NCBI RefSeq assembly: GCF_964355755.1
Contig: NC_092680.1
Span: 11,697,001 to 11,761,000, forward strand
Length of the DNA stretch: 64,000 bases
DNA from: Antedon mediterranea
Lineage: Eukaryota > Echinodermata > Crinoidea > Comatulida > Antedonidae
Direction of reading: 5' to 3'
Both the position numbers and the translations under genes were made by a program. This document shows positions 20,031-33,099 of this stretch, piece after piece; position 1 is the first letter of the stretch, and the number at the start of each line of letters is the position of its first letter. The notes under the pieces are model-generated. The model searched no databases, was not told where the DNA came from, and saw only the letters and a list, made by a program, of their open reading frames with translations.

Positions 20031-22434
20031 CGAAATGCTCAAAATGGTCTAAAACGGTTTCTAATGTGATTTTAAGCACTTTGATGTTTTTGTGTAACCA
20101 AGTTTTTTCGAAAATCACAAAATGGTCTAATACGTCTCCAAATGCGATTTGAAGCTTTTCCAAGCACTTTGCTGTTTTTATGTTAAGTTTTTTCGAAAAT
20201 CACAAAATGGTCTAAAACGTCTTCAAATGCGATTTGAAGCTATTCTGTACACTTTGATGTTTTGTGTGAAAAAGTTTTGTCGAAATGCTCAAAATGGTCT
20301 AAAACGTTTTTAAATACGATATTAAGCTATTTTGTGATCTTTGATGTTTTTGTGTGAAAAGTTTTATCAAAATGCTCAAAATGGTCTGAAACGGTTTCTA
20401 ATGCGATTTGAAGCTATTCTGTACACTTTGAAGTTTTGTGTGAAAAAGTTTTCTCGAAATGCTCAAAATGGTCTAAAACGTTTTTATATACCATATTAAG
20501 CTATTTTGTGCACTTTGATGTTTTTTTTGAAAAGTTTTATCGAAATGCTCAAAATGGTCTAAAACGGTTTCTATTGGGATTTTAAGCACTTTGATGATTT
20601 TGTGTAACCAAGTTTCATCGAAATGTACAAAATGGTCTAAAACGTCTCCAAATGCGATTTGAAGCTATTCTAAGTACTTTTGTGTTTTTATGTTAACAAG
20701 TTTTTTCGAAAATCACAAAATGGTCTAAAACGTCTTCAAATGCGATTTGAAGCTATTCTGTACACTTTGATGTTTTGTGTGAAAAAGTTTTGTCGAAATG
20801 CTCAAAATGGTCAAAAACGGTTTCTAATGTGATTTTAAGCACTTTGATGTTTTTGTGTAACCAAGTTTTTTTAAAAATCACAAAATGGTCTAAAACGTCT
20901 CCAAATGCGATTTGAAGCTTTTCTAAGCACTTTGGTGTTTTTATGTTAACAAGTTTTTTCGAAAATCACAAAATGGTCTAAAACGTCTCCAAATGCGATT
21001 TGAAGATATTCTGAGCACTTTGGTGTTTTTATGTTAAAAAGTTTTTTCGAAAATCACAAAATAGTCTAAAACGTCTCAAAATGCGATTTGAAGCTATTCT
21101 GTACACTTTGATGTTTTGTGTGAAAAAGTTTTGTCGAAATGCTCAAAATGGTCTAAAACGTTTTTAAAACGATATTAAGCTATTTTGTGCTCTTTGATGT
21201 TTTTGTGTAACCAAGTTTCATCGAAAATCACAAAATGGTCTAAAACGTCTCCAAATGCGATTTGAAGCTTTTCTAAGCACTTTGGTGTTTTTATGTTAAC
21301 AAGTTTTTTCGAAAATCACGAAATGGTCTAAAATGTCTTCAAATGCGATTTGAAGATATTCTGAGCACTTTGGTGTTTTTATGTTAAAACGTTTTTTCGA
21401 AAATCACAAAATGGTCTAAAACGTTTTTAAATACGATATTAAGCTATTTTGTGATCTTTGATGTTTTTGTGTGAAAAGTTTTATCGAAATGCTCAAAATG
21501 GTCTAAAACGGTTTCTAATGCGATTTGAAGCTATTCTGTACACTTTGAAGTTTTTTGTGAAAAAGTTTTCTCGAAATGCTCAAAATGGTCTAAAACGTTT
21601 TTATATACCATATTAAGCTATTTTGTGCACTTTGATGTTTTTTGTGAAAAGTTTTATCGAAATTCTCAAAATGGTCTAAAACGGTTTCTATTGTGATTTT
21701 AAGCACTTTGATGATTTTGTGTAACCAAGTTTCATCGAAATGTACAAAATGGTCTAAAACGTCTCCAAATGCGATTTGAAGCTATTCTAAGTACTTTTGT
21801 GTTTTTATGTTAACAAGTTTTTTCGAAAATCACGAAATGGTCTAAAATGTCTCCAAATGCGATTTGAAGATATTCTGAGCACTTTGGTGTTTTTATGTTA
21901 AAAAGTTTTTTCGAAAATCACAAAATAGTCTAAAACGTCTCCAAATGCGATTTGAAGCTATTCTGTACACTTTGATGTTTTGTGTGAAAAAGTTTTGTCG
22001 AAATGCTCAAAATTGTCTAAAACGTTTTTAAAACGATATTAAGCTATTTTGTGCTCTTTGATGTTTTTGTGTAACCAAGTTTCATCGAAAATCACAAAAT
22101 GGTCTAAAACGTCTCAAAATGCGATTTGAAGCTTTTCTAAGCACTTTGGTGTTTTTATGTTAACAAGTTTTTTCGAAAATCACGAAATGGTCTAAAATGT
22201 CTCCAAATGCGATTTGAAGATATTCTGAGCACTTTGGTGTTTTTATGTTAAAAAGTTTTTTCGAAAATCACAAAATGGTCTAAAACGTCTCCAAATGCGA
22301 TTTGAAGCTCTTCTGTACACTTTGATGTTTTGTGTGAAAAAGTTTTGTCGAAATGCTCAAAATGGTCTAAAACGTTTTTAAATACGATATTAAGCTGTTT
22401 TGTGCACTTTGATGATTTGTGTGAAAAGTTTTAA
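20031..22434 (+). repeat. HOR cycle 19, 28-mer, 2,404 bp
   Basis: Order E1-A*-C3-G-H-I-K-J-C3-E2-A-B2-C1-D-A-B2-G*-H-I-K-J-B2-C1-D-A-B2-C2-F. It is the unfused version of cycle 17: E2 plus A (166 bp) stand where cycle 17 has an 84-bp fusion, exactly the 82-bp length difference. The E2/A junction has tttttttaaaaatc. Confidence 0.92.
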
Positions 22435-22861
22435 CGAAATGCTCAAAATGGTCTAAAACGGTTTCTAATGTGATTTTAAGCACTTTGATGTTTTTGTGTA
22501 ACCAAGTTTTTTCGAAAATCACAAAATAGTCTAAAACGTCTCCAAATGCGATTTGAAGCTTTTCTAAGCACTTTGGTGTTTTTATGTTAACAAGTTTTTT
22601 CGAAAATCACAAAATGGTCTAAAACGTCTCCAAATGCGATTTGAAGATATTCTGAGCACTTTGGTGTTTTTATGTTAAAAAGTTTTTTCGAAAATCACAA
22701 AATGGTCTAAAACGTCTCCAAATGCGATTTGAAGCTCTTCTGTACACTTTGATGTTTTGTGTGAAAAAGTTTTGTCGAAATGCTCAAAATGGTCTAAAAC
22801 GTTTTCAAATACGATATTAAGCTGTTTTGTGCACTTTGATGATTTGTGTGAAAAGTTTTAA
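22435..22861 (+). repeat. HOR cycle 20, 5-mer, 427 bp
   Basis: Order E1-A-B2-C2-F. The length equals cycle 15 but the composition differs, so 427-bp cycles arose at least twice. F has gttttcaaat. Confidence 0.92.
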
Positions 22862-23890
22862 CGAAATCCTCAAAATGGTCTAAAACGGTTTCTAATGTGA
22901 TTTTAAGCACTTTGATGTTTTTGTGTAACCAAGTTTTATCGAAAATCACAAAATAGTCTAAAACGTCTCCAAATGCGATTTGAAGCTTTTCTAAGCACTT
23001 TGGTGTTTTTATGTTAACAAGTTTTTTCGAAAATCACAAAATGGTCTAAAACGTCTCCAAATGCGATTTGAGGATATTCTGAGCACTTTGGTGTTTTTTT
23101 GTTAAAAAGTTTTTTCGAAAATCACAAAATGGTCTAAAACGTCTCCAAATGCGATTTGAAGCTATTCTGTACACTTTGATGTTTTGTGTGAAAAAGTTTT
23201 GTCGAAATGCTCAAAATGGTCTAAAACATTTTTAAATACGATATTAAGCTATTTTGTGATCTTTGATGTTTTTGTGTGAAAAGTTTTATCGAAATGCTCA
23301 AAATGGTCTAAAACGGTTTCTATTGTGATTTTAAGCACTTTGATGATTTTGTGTAACCAAGTTTCATCGAAATGTACAAAATGGTCTAAAACGTCTCCAA
23401 ATGCGATTTGAAGCTATTCTAAGTACTTTTGTGTTTTTATGTTAACAAGTTTTTTCGAAAATCACAAAATGGTCTAAAACGTCTTCAAATGCGATTTGAA
23501 GCTATTCTGTACACTTTGATGTTTTGTGTGAAAAAGTTTTGTCAAAATGCTCAAAATGGTCTAAAACGTTTTTAAAACGATATTAAGCTATTTTGTGCTC
23601 TTTGATGTTTTTGTGTAACCAAGTTTCATCGAAAATCACAACATGGTCTAAAACGTCTCCAAATGCGATTTGAAGCTTTTCTAAGCACTTTGGTGTTTTT
23701 ATGTTAACAAGTTTTTTCGAAAATCACAAAATGGTCTAAAACGTCTCCAAATGCGATTTGAAGCTCTTCTGTACACTTTGATGTTTTGTTTGAAAAAGTT
23801 TTGTCGAAATTCTCAAAATGGTCTAAAACGTTTTTAAATTCGATATTAAGCTGTTTTGTGCACTTTGATGATTTGTGTGAAAAGTTTTAA
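22862..23890 (+). repeat. HOR cycle 21, 12-mer, 1,029 bp
   Basis: Order E1-A-B1-C1-G-K-J-C3-D-A-C2-F. Near-identical duplicate of cycle 11 at offset 11,764; it lacks the private aagtgttttcg of that copy. Confidence 0.93.
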
Positions 23891-24927
23891 CGAAATGCTC
23901 AAAAGGGTCAAAAACGGTTTCTAATGTGATTTTAAGCACTTTGATGTTTTTGTGTAACCAAGTTTTTTCGAAAATCACAAAATGGTCTAAAACGTCTCCA
24001 AATGCGATTTGAGGATATTCTGAGCACTTTGGTGTTTTTATGTTAAAAAGTTTTTTCGAAAATCACAAAATGGTCTAAAACGTCTCAAAATGCGATTTGA
24101 AGCTAATCTGTACACTTTGATGTTTTGTGTGAAAAAGTTTTGTCGAAATGCTCAAAATGGTCTAAAACGTTTTTAAAACGATATTAAGCTATTTTGTGCT
24201 CTTTGATGTTTTTGTGTAACCAAGTTTCATCGAAATCAACAAAATGGTCTAATACGTCTCCAAATGCGATTTGAAGCTTTTCCAAGCACTTTGCTGTTTT
24301 TATGTTAACAAGTTTTTTCGAAAATCACAAAATGGTCTAAAACGTCTTCAAATGCGATTTGAAGCTATTCTGTACACTTTGATGTTTTGTGTGAAAAAGT
24401 TTTGTCGAAATGCTCAAAATGGTCTAAAACGTTTTTAAATACGATATTAAGCTATTTTGTGATCTTTGATGTTTTTGTGTGAAAAGTTTTATCAAAATGC
24501 TCAAAATGGTCTGAAACGGTTTCTAATGCGATTTGAAGCTATTCTGTACACTTTGAAGTTTTGTGTGAAAAAGTTTTCTCGAAATGCTCAAAATGGTCTA
24601 AAACGTTTTTATATACCATATTAAGCTATTTTGTGCACTTTGATGTTTTTTGTGAAAAGTTTCATCGAAATGTACAAAATGGTCTAAAACGTCTCCAAAT
24701 GCGATTTGAAGCTATTCTAAGTACTTTTGTGTTTTTATGTTAACAAGTTTTTTCGAAAATCACAAAATGGTCTAAAACGTCTTTCAAATGCGATTTGAAG
24801 CTATTCTGTACACTTTTATGTTTTGTGTGAAAAAGTTTTGTCGAAATTCTCAAAATGGTCTAAAACGTTTTTAAATACGATATTAAGCTGTTTTGTGCAC
24901 TTTGATGATTTGTGTGAAAAGTTTTAA
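23891..24927 (+). repeat. HOR cycle 22, 12-mer, 1,037 bp
   Basis: Order E2-B1-C1-D-A*-C3-G-H-I-J-C3-F. I (24,580-24,665) runs straight into J through gaaaagtttcatcg; the K monomer found there in the next cycle is missing. C3 near 24,781 has an extra T (gtctttcaaatg). E2 has aaaagggtc. Confidence 0.92.
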
Positions 24928-26480
24928 CGAAATGCTCAAAATGGTCAAAAACGGTTTCTAATGTGATTTTAAGCACTTTGATGTTTTTGTGTAACCAAGT
25001 TTTTTCAAAAATCACAAAATGGTCTAAAACGTCTCCAAATGCGATTTGAAGCTTTTCTAAGCACTTTGGTGTTTTTATGTTAACAAGTTTTTTCGAAAAT
25101 CACAAAATGGTCTAAAACGTCTCCAAATGCGATTTGAAGATATTCTGAGCACTTTGGTGTTTTTATGTTAAAAAGTTTTTTCGAAAATCACAAAATAGTC
25201 TAAAACGTCTCCAAATGCGATTTGAAGCTATTCTGTACACTTTGATGTTTTGTGTGAAAAAGTTTTGTCGAAATGCTCAAAATGGTCTAAAACGTTTTTA
25301 AAACGATATTAAGCTATTTTGTGCTCTTTGATGTTTTTTTGTAACCAAGTTTCATCGAAAATCACAAAATGGTCTAAAACGTCTCAAAATGCGATTTGAA
25401 GCTTTTCTAAGCACTTTGGTGTTTTTATGTTAACAAGTTTTTTCGAAAATCACGAAATGGTCTAAAATGTCTCCAAATGCGATTTGAAGATATTCTGAGC
25501 ACTTTGGTGTTTTTATGTTAAAAAGTTTTTTCGAAAATCACAAAATGGTCTAAAACGTCTCCAAATGCGATTTGAAGCTCTTCTGTACACTTTGATGTTT
25601 TGTGTGAAAAAGTTTTGTCGAAATGCTCAAAATGGTCTAAAACGTTTTTAAAACGATATTAAGCTATTTTGTGCTCTTTGATGTTTTTGTGTAACCAAGT
25701 TTCATCGAAATCAACAAAATGGTCTAATACGTCTCCAAATGCGATTTGAAGCTTTTCCAAGCACTTTGCTGTTTTTATGTTAACAAGTTTTTTCGAAAAT
25801 CACAAAATGGTCTAAAACGTCTTCAAATGCGATTTGAAGCTATTCTGTAGACTTTGATGTTTTGTGTGAAAAAGTTTTGTCGAAATGCTCAAAATGGTCT
25901 AAAACGTTTTTAAATACGATATTAAGCTATTTTGTGATCTTTGATGTTTTTGTGTGAAAAGTTTTATCAAAATGCTCAAAATGGTCTGAAACGGTTTCTA
26001 ATGCGATTTGAAGCTATTCTGTACACTTTGAAGTTTTGTGTGAAAAAGTTTTCTCAAAATGCTCAAAATGGTCTAAAACGTTTTTATATACCATATTAAG
26101 CTATTTTGTGCACTTTGATGTTTTTTGTGAAAAGTTTTATCGAAATGCTCAAAATGGTCTAAAACGGTTTCTATTGGGATTTTAAGCACTTTGATGATTT
26201 TGTGTAACCAAGTTTCATCGAAATGTACAAAATGGTCTAAAACGTCTCCAAATGCGATTTGAAGCTATTCTAAGTACTTTTGTGTTTTTATGTTAACAAG
26301 TTTTTTCGAAAATCACAAAATGGTCTAAAACGTCTTTCAAATGCGATTTGAAGCTATTCTGTACACTTTTATGTTTTGTGTGAAAAAGTTTTGTCGAAAT
26401 TCTCAAAATGGTCTAAAACGTTTTTAAATACGATATTAAGCTGTTTTGTGCACTTTGATGATTTGTGTGAAAAGTTTTAA
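24928..26480 (+). repeat. HOR cycle 23, 18-mer, 1,553 bp
   Basis: Order E2-A-B2-C1-D-A-B2-C2-D-A*-C3-G-H-I-K-J-C3-F. Its second half, from D at 25,619, repeats the A* to F part of cycle 22 and retains K. C2 is followed by D instead of F, the joint of a local duplication. C3 has ctgtagac; the last C3 has gtctttcaaatg. Confidence 0.92.
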
Positions 26481-27257
26481 CGAAATGCTCAAAATGGTCA
26501 AAAACGGTTTCTAATGTGATTTTAAGCACTTTGATGTTTTTGTGTAACCAAGTTTTTTCAAAAATCACAAAATGGTCTAAAACGTCTCCAAATGCGATTT
26601 GAAGCTTTTCTAAGCACTTTGGTGTTTTTATGTTAACAAGTTTTTTCGAAAATCACAAAATGGTCTAAAACGTCTCCAAATGCGATTTGAAGATATTCTG
26701 AGCACTTTGGTGTTTTTATGTTAAAAAGTTTTTTCGAAAATCACAAAATAGTCTAAAACGTCTCCAAATGCGATTTGAAGCTATTCTGTACACTTTGATG
26801 TTTTGTGTGAAAAAGTTTTGTCGAAATGCTCAAAATGGTCTAAAACGTTTTTAAAACGATATTAAGCTATTTTGTGCTCTTTGATGTTTTTTTGTAACCA
26901 AGTTTCATCGAAAATCACAAAATGGTCTAAAACGTCTCAAAATGCGATTTGAAGCTTTTCTAAGCAATTTGGTGTTTTTATGTTAACAAGTTTTTTCGAA
27001 AATCACGAAATGGTCTAAAATGTCTCCAAATGCGATTTGAAGATATTCTGAGCACTTTGGTGTTTTTATGTTAAAAAGTTTTTTCGAAAATCACAAAATG
27101 GTCTAAAACGTCTCCAAATGCGATTTGAAGCTCTTCTGTACACTTTGATGTTTTGTGTGAAAAAGTTTTGTCGAAATGCTCAAAATGGTCTAAAACGTTT
27201 TCAAATACGATATTAAGCTGTTTTGTGCACTTTGATGATTTGTGTGAAAAGTTTTAA
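26481..27257 (+). repeat. HOR cycle 24, 9-mer, 777 bp
   Basis: Order E2-A-B2-C1-D-A-B2-C2-F. D has the long T run before gtaacc and the second A has agcaatttgg; both also occur in cycle 12, 14,442 bp earlier. F has gttttcaaat. Confidence 0.93.
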
Positions 27258-28198
27258 CGAAATGCTCAAAATGGTCTAAAACGGTTTCTAATGTGATTTT
27301 AAGCACTTTGGTGTTTTTATGTTAACAAGTTTTTTCGAAAATCACAAAATGGTCTAAAACGTCTCCAAATGCGATTTGAGGATATTCTGAGCTCTTTGGT
27401 GTTTTTTTGTTAAAAAGTTTTTTCGAAAATCACAAAATGGTCTAAAACGTCTCCAAATGCGATTTGAAGCTATTCTGTACACTTTGATGTTTTGTGTGAA
27501 AAAGTTTTGTCGAAATGCTCAAAATGGTCTAAAACATTTTTAAATACGATATTAAGCTATTTTGTGATCTTTGATGTTTTTGTGTGAAAAGTTTTATCGA
27601 AATGCTCAAAATGGTCTAAAACGGTTTCTATTGTGATTTTAAGCACTTTGATGATTTTGTGTAACCAAGTTTCATCGAAATGTACAAAATGGTCTAAAAC
27701 GTCTTTAAATGCGATTTGAAGCTATTCTAAGTACTTTTGTGTTTTTATGTTAACAAGTTTTTTCGAAAATCACAAAATGGTCTAAAACGTCTTCAAATGC
27801 GATTTGAAGCTATTCTGTACACTTTGATGTTTTGTGTGAAAAAGTTTTGTCAAAATGCTCAAAATGGTCTAAAACGTTTTTAAAACGATATTAAGCTATT
27901 TTGTGCTCTTTGATGTTTTTGTGTAACCAAGTTTCATCGAAAATCACAACATGGTCTAAAACGTCTCCAAATGCGATTTGAAGCTTTTCTAAGCACTTTG
28001 GTGTTTTTATGTTAACAAGTTTTTTCGAAAATCACAAAATGGTCTAAAACGTCTCCAAATGCGATTTGAAGCTCTTCAGTACACTTTGATGTTTTGTTTG
28101 AAAAAGTTTTGTCGAAATTCTCAAAATGGTCTAAAACGTTTTTAAATTCGATATTAAGCTGTTTTGTGCACTTTGATGATTTGTGTGAAAAGTTTTAA
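27258..28198 (+). repeat. HOR cycle 25, 11-mer, 941 bp
   Basis: Order (E1/A fusion)-B1-C1-G-K-J-C3-D-A-C2-F, the sister of cycle 13 with the same fusion at 27,258-27,335. Private marks: gagctctttgg in B1, gtctttaaatg in J and ctcttcagtacac in C2. Confidence 0.93.
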
Positions 28199-29139
28199 CG
28201 AAATGCTCAAAATGGTCTAAAACGGTTTCTAATGTGATTTTAAGCACTTTGATGTTTTTGTGTAACCAAGTTTTTTCGAAAATCACAAAATAGTCTAAAA
28301 CGTCTCCAAATGCGATTTGAAGCTTTTCTAAGCACTTTGGTGTTTTTATGTTAACAAGTTTTTTCGAAAATCACAAAATGGTCTAAAACGTCTCCAAATG
28401 CGATTTGAGGATATTCTGAGCACTTTGGTGTTTTTTTGTTAAAAAGTTTTTTCGAAAATCACAAAATGGTCTAAAACGTCTCCAAATGCGATTTGAAGCT
28501 ATTCTGTACACTTTGATGTTTTGTGTGAAAAAGTTTTGTCGAAATGCTCAAAATGGTCTAAAACATTTTTAAATACGATATTAAGCTCTTTTGTGATCTT
28601 TGATGTTTTTGTGTGAAAAGTTTTATCGAAATGCTCAAAATGGTCTAAAACGGTTTCTATTGTGATTTTAAGCACTTTGATGATTTTGTGTAACCAAGTT
28701 TCATCGAAATGTACAAAATGGTCTAAAACGTCTCCAAATGCGATTTGAAGCTATTCTAAGTACTTTTGTGTTTTTATGTTAACAAGTTTTTTCGAAAATC
28801 ACAAAATGGTCTAAAACGTCTTCAAATGCGATTTGAAGCTATTCTGTACACTTTGATGTTTTGTGTGAAAAAGTTTTGTCAAAATGCTCAAAATGGTCTA
28901 AAACGTTTTTAAAACGATATTAAGCTATTTTGTGCTCTTTGATGTTTTTGTGTAACCAAGTTTCATCGAAAATCACAACATGGTCTAAAACGTCTCCAAA
29001 TGCGATTTGAAGCTTTTCTGTACACTTTGATGTTTTGTTTGAAAAAGTTTTGTCGAAATTTTCAAAATGGTCTAAAACGTTTTTAAATACGATATTAAGC
29101 TGTTTTGTGCACTTTGATGATTTGTGTGAAAAGTTTTAA
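28199..29139 (+). repeat. HOR cycle 26, 11-mer, 941 bp
   Basis: Order E1-A-B1-C1-G-K-J-C3-D-(A/C2 fusion)-F. The length equals cycles 13 and 25, but here the lost 88-bp step is at the other end: the fusion at 28,967-29,053 has an A head (cacaacatgg) and a C2 tail (gtttgaaaaag). F has gaaattttc. Confidence 0.93.
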
Positions 29140-30003
29140 CGAAATGCTCAAAATGGTCTAAAACGGTTTCTAATGTGATTTTAAGCACTTTGATGTTTTT
29201 GTGTAACCAAGTTTTTTCGAAAATCACAAAATAGTCTAAAACGTCTCCAAATGCGATTTGAAGCTTTTCTAAGCACTTTGGTGTTTTTATGTTAACAAGT
29301 TTTTTCGAAAATCACAAAATGGTCTAAAACGTCTCCAAATGCGATTTGAGGATATTCTGAGCACTTTGGTGTTTTTTTGTTAAAAAGTTTTTTCGAAAAT
29401 CACAAAATGGTCTAAAACGTCTCCAAATGCGATTTGAAGCTATTCTGTACACTTTGATGTTTTGTGTGAAAAAGTTTTGTCGAAATGCTCAAAATGGTCT
29501 AAAACGTTTTTAAATACGATATTAAGCTATTTTGTGATCTTTGATGTTTTTGTGTGAAAAGTTTTATCGAAATGCTCAAAATGGTCTAAAACGTTTTTAA
29601 AACGATATTAAGCTATTTTGTGCTCTTTGATGTTTTTGTGTAACCAAGTTTCATCGAAAATCACAAAATGGTCTAAAACGTCGCCAAATGCGATTTGAAG
29701 CTTTTCTAAGCACTTTGGTGTTTTTATGTTAACAAGTTTTTTCGAAAATCACGAAATGGTCTAAAATATCTCCAAATGCGATTTGAAGATATTCTGAGCA
29801 CTTTGGTGTTTTTATGTTAAAAAGTTTTTTCGAAAATCACAAAATGGTCTAAAACGTCTCCAAACGCGATTTGAAGCTCTTCTGTACACTTTGATGTTTT
29901 GTGTGAAAAAGTTTTGTCGAAATTCTCAAAATGGTCTAAAACGTTTTTAAATACGATATTAAGCTGTTTTGTGCACTTTGATGATTTGTGTGAAAAGTTT
30001 TAA
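29140..30003 (+). repeat. HOR cycle 27, 10-mer, 864 bp
   Basis: Order E1-A-B1-C1-G-D-A-B2-C2-F with gtcgcc, aaaatatc and ccaaacg. Together with the next cycle it is repeated at 60,560-62,203. Confidence 0.93.
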
Positions 30004-30783
30004 CGAAATGCTCAAAATGGTCAAAAACGGTTTCTAATGTGATTTTAAGCACTTTGATGTTTTTGTGTAACCAAGTTTTTTCAAAAATCACAAAATGGTC
30101 TAAAACGTCTCCAAATGCGATTTGAAGCTTTTCTAAGCACTTTGGTGTTTTTATGTTAACAAGTTTTTTCGAAAATCACAAAATGGTCTAAAACGTCTCC
30201 AAATGCGATTTGAAGATATTCTGAGCACTTTGGTGTTTTTATGTTAAAAAGTTTTTTCGAAAATCACAAAATAGTCTAAAACGTCTCCAAATGCGATTTG
30301 AAGCTATTCTGTACACTTTGATGTTTTGTGTGAAAAAGTTTTGTCGAAATGCTCAAAATGGTCTAAAACGTTTTTAAAACGATATTATTAAGCTATTTTG
30401 TGCTCTTTGATGTTTTTGTGTAACCAAGTTTCATCGAAAATCACAAAATGGTCTAAAACGTCTCAAAATGCGATTTGAAGCTTTTCTAAGCACTTTGGTG
30501 TTTTTATCTTAACAAGTTTTTTCGAAAATCACGAAATGGTCTAAAATGTCTCCAAATGCGATTTGAAGATATTCTGAGCACTTTGGTGTTTTTATGTTAA
30601 CAAGTTTTTTCGAAAATCACAAAATGGTCTAAAACGTCTCCAAATGCGATTTGAAGCTCTTCTGTACACTTAGATGTTTTGTGTGAAAAAGTTTTGTCGA
30701 AATGCTCAAAATGGTCTAAAACGTTTTTAAATACGATATTAAGCTGTTTTGTGCACTTTGATGATTTGTGTGAAAAGTTTTAA
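30004..30783 (+). repeat. HOR cycle 28, 9-mer, 780 bp
   Basis: Order E2-A-B2-C1-D-A-B2-C2-F with the three-base insertion in D and tatcttaac. Private marks: ttaacaag at the end of the second B2 and cacttagatg in C2. Confidence 0.93.
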
Positions 30784-32322
30784 CGAAATGCTCAAAATGG
30801 TCTAAAACGGTTTCTAATGTGATTTTAAGCACTTTGATGTTTTTGTGTAACCAAGTTTTTTCGAAAATCACAAAATAGTCTAAAACGTCTCCAAATGCGA
30901 TTTGATGCTTTTCTAAGCACTTTGGTGTTTTTATGTTAACAAGTTTTTTCGAAAATCACAAAATGGTCTAAAACGTCTCCAAATGCGATTTGAGGATATT
31001 CTGAGCACTTTGGTGTTTTTTTGTTAAAAAGTTTTTTCGAAAATCACAAAATGGTCTAAAACGTCTCCAAATGCGATTTGAAGCTATTCTGTACACTTTG
31101 ATGTTTTGTGTGAAAAAGTTTTGTCGAAATGCTCAAAATGGTCTAAAACGTTTTTAAATACGATATTAAGCTATTTTGTGATCTTTGATGTTTTTGTGTG
31201 AAAAGTTTTATCGAAATGCTCAAAATGGTCTAAAACGGTTTCTATTGTGATTTTGAGCACTTTGATGATTTTGTGTAACCAAGTTTCATCGAAATGTACA
31301 AAATGGTCTAAAACGTCTCCAAATGCGATTTGAAGCTATTCTAAGTACTTTTGTGTTTTTATGTTAACAAGTTTTTTCGAAAATCACAAAATGGTCTAAA
31401 ACGTCTCAAAATGCGATTTGAAGCTATTCTGTACACTTTGATGTTTTGTGTGAAAAAGTTTTGTCGAAATGCTCAAAATGGTCTAAAACGTTTTTAAAAC
31501 GATATTAAGCTATTTTGTGCTCTTTGATGTTTTTGTGTAACCAAGTTTCATCGAAATCAACAAAATGGTCTAATACGTCTCCAAATGCGATTTGAAGCTT
31601 TTCCAAGCTTTTTGCTGTTTTTATGTTAAGTTTTTTCGAAAATCACAAAATGGTCTAAAACGTCTTCAAATGCGATTTGAAGCTATTCTGTACACTTTGA
31701 TGTTTTGTGTGAAAAAGTTTTGTCGAAATGCTCAAAATGGTCTAAAACGTTTTTAAATACGATATTAAGCTATTTTGTGATCTTTGATGTTTTTGTGTGA
31801 AAAGTTTTATCAAAATGCTCAAAATGGTCTGAAACGGTTTCTAATGCGATTTGAAGCTATTCTGTACACTTTGAAGTTTTGTGTGAAAAAGTTTTCTCGA
31901 AATGCTCAAAATGGTCTAAAACGTTTTTATATACCATATTAAGCTATTTTGTGCACTTTGATGTTTTTTTTGAAAAGTTTTATCGAAATGCTCAAAATGG
32001 TCTAAAACGGTTTCTATTGGGATTTTAAGCACTTTGATGATTTTGTGTAACCAAGTTTCATCGAAAATCACAAAATGGTCTAAAACGTCTCCAAATGCGA
32101 TTTGAAGCTTTTCTAAGCACTTTTGTGTTTTTATGTTAACAAGTTTTTTCGAAAATCACAAAATGGTCTAAAACGTCTTCAAATGCGATTTGAAGCTATT
32201 CTGTACACTTTTATGTTTTGTGTGAAAAAGTTTTGTCGAAATTCTCAAAATGGTCTAAAACGTTTTTAAATACGATATTAAGCTGTTTTGTGCACTTTGA
32301 TGATTTGTGTGAAAAGTTTTAA
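30784..32322 (+). repeat. HOR cycle 29, 18-mer, 1,539 bp
   Basis: Order E1-A-B1-C1-G-K-J-C1-D-A*-C3-G-H-I-K-A-C3-F. Private marks: gatttgatgc in A and ttttgagcac in the first K. Same class as 35,770 and 46,330; all three have the 85-bp A* with ccaagctttttg. Confidence 0.93.
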
Positions 32323-33099
32323 CGAAATGCTCAAAATGGTCTAAAACGGTTTCTAATGTTATTTTAAGCACTTTGATGTTTTTGTGTAACCAAGTTTTTT
32401 CGAAAATCACAAAATAGTCTAAAACGTCTCCAAATGCGATTTGAAGCTTTTCTAAGCACTTTGGTGTTTTTATGTTAACAAGTTTTTTCGAAAATCACAA
32501 AATGGTCTAAAACGTCTCCAAATGCGATTTGAGGATATTCTGAGCACTTTGGTGTTTTTTTGTTAAAAAGTTTTTTAAAAAATCACAAAATGGTCTAAAA
32601 CGTCTCCAAATGCGATTTGAAGCTATTCTGTACACTTTGATGTTTTGTGTGAAAAAGTTTTGTCGAAATGCTCAAAATGGTCTAAAACGTTTTTAAAACG
32701 ATATTAAGCTATTTTGTGCTCTTTGATGTTTTTGTGTAACCAAGTTTCATCGAAAATCACAAAATGGTCTAAAACGTCTCAAAATGCGATTTGAAGCTTT
32801 TCTAAGCACTTTGGTGTTTTTATGTTAACAAGTTTTTTCGAAAATCACGAAATGGTCTAAAATGTCTCCAAATGCGATTTGAAGATATTCTGAGCACTTT
32901 GGTGTTTTTATGTTAAAAAGTTTTTTCGAAAATCACAAAATGGTCTAAAACGTCTCCAAATGCGATTTGAAGCTCTTCTGTACACTTTGATGTTTTGTGT
33001 GAAAAAGTTTTGTCGAAATGCTCAAAATGGTCTAAAACGTTTTTAAATACGATATTAAGCTGTTTTGTGCACTTTGATGATTTGTGTGAAAAGTTTTAA
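32323..33099 (+). repeat. HOR cycle 30, 9-mer, 777 bp
   Basis: Order E1-A-B1-C1-D-A-B2-C2-F. Duplicate of cycle 1, sharing aatgttatttt and ttttttaaaaaatc. It opens the second copy of the 4.9-kb duplication. Confidence 0.93.

Larger units (their letters stand above)
29140..31390 (+). repeat. 2.25-kb duplicated segment, copy 1
   Basis: Cycles 27, 28 and the first part of 29 match 60,560-62,810 at offset 31,420. Cycle lengths 864 and 780 are identical in both. The match ends at the C monomer after J (ctcaaaatg here, cttcaaatg there). Confidence 0.88.
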
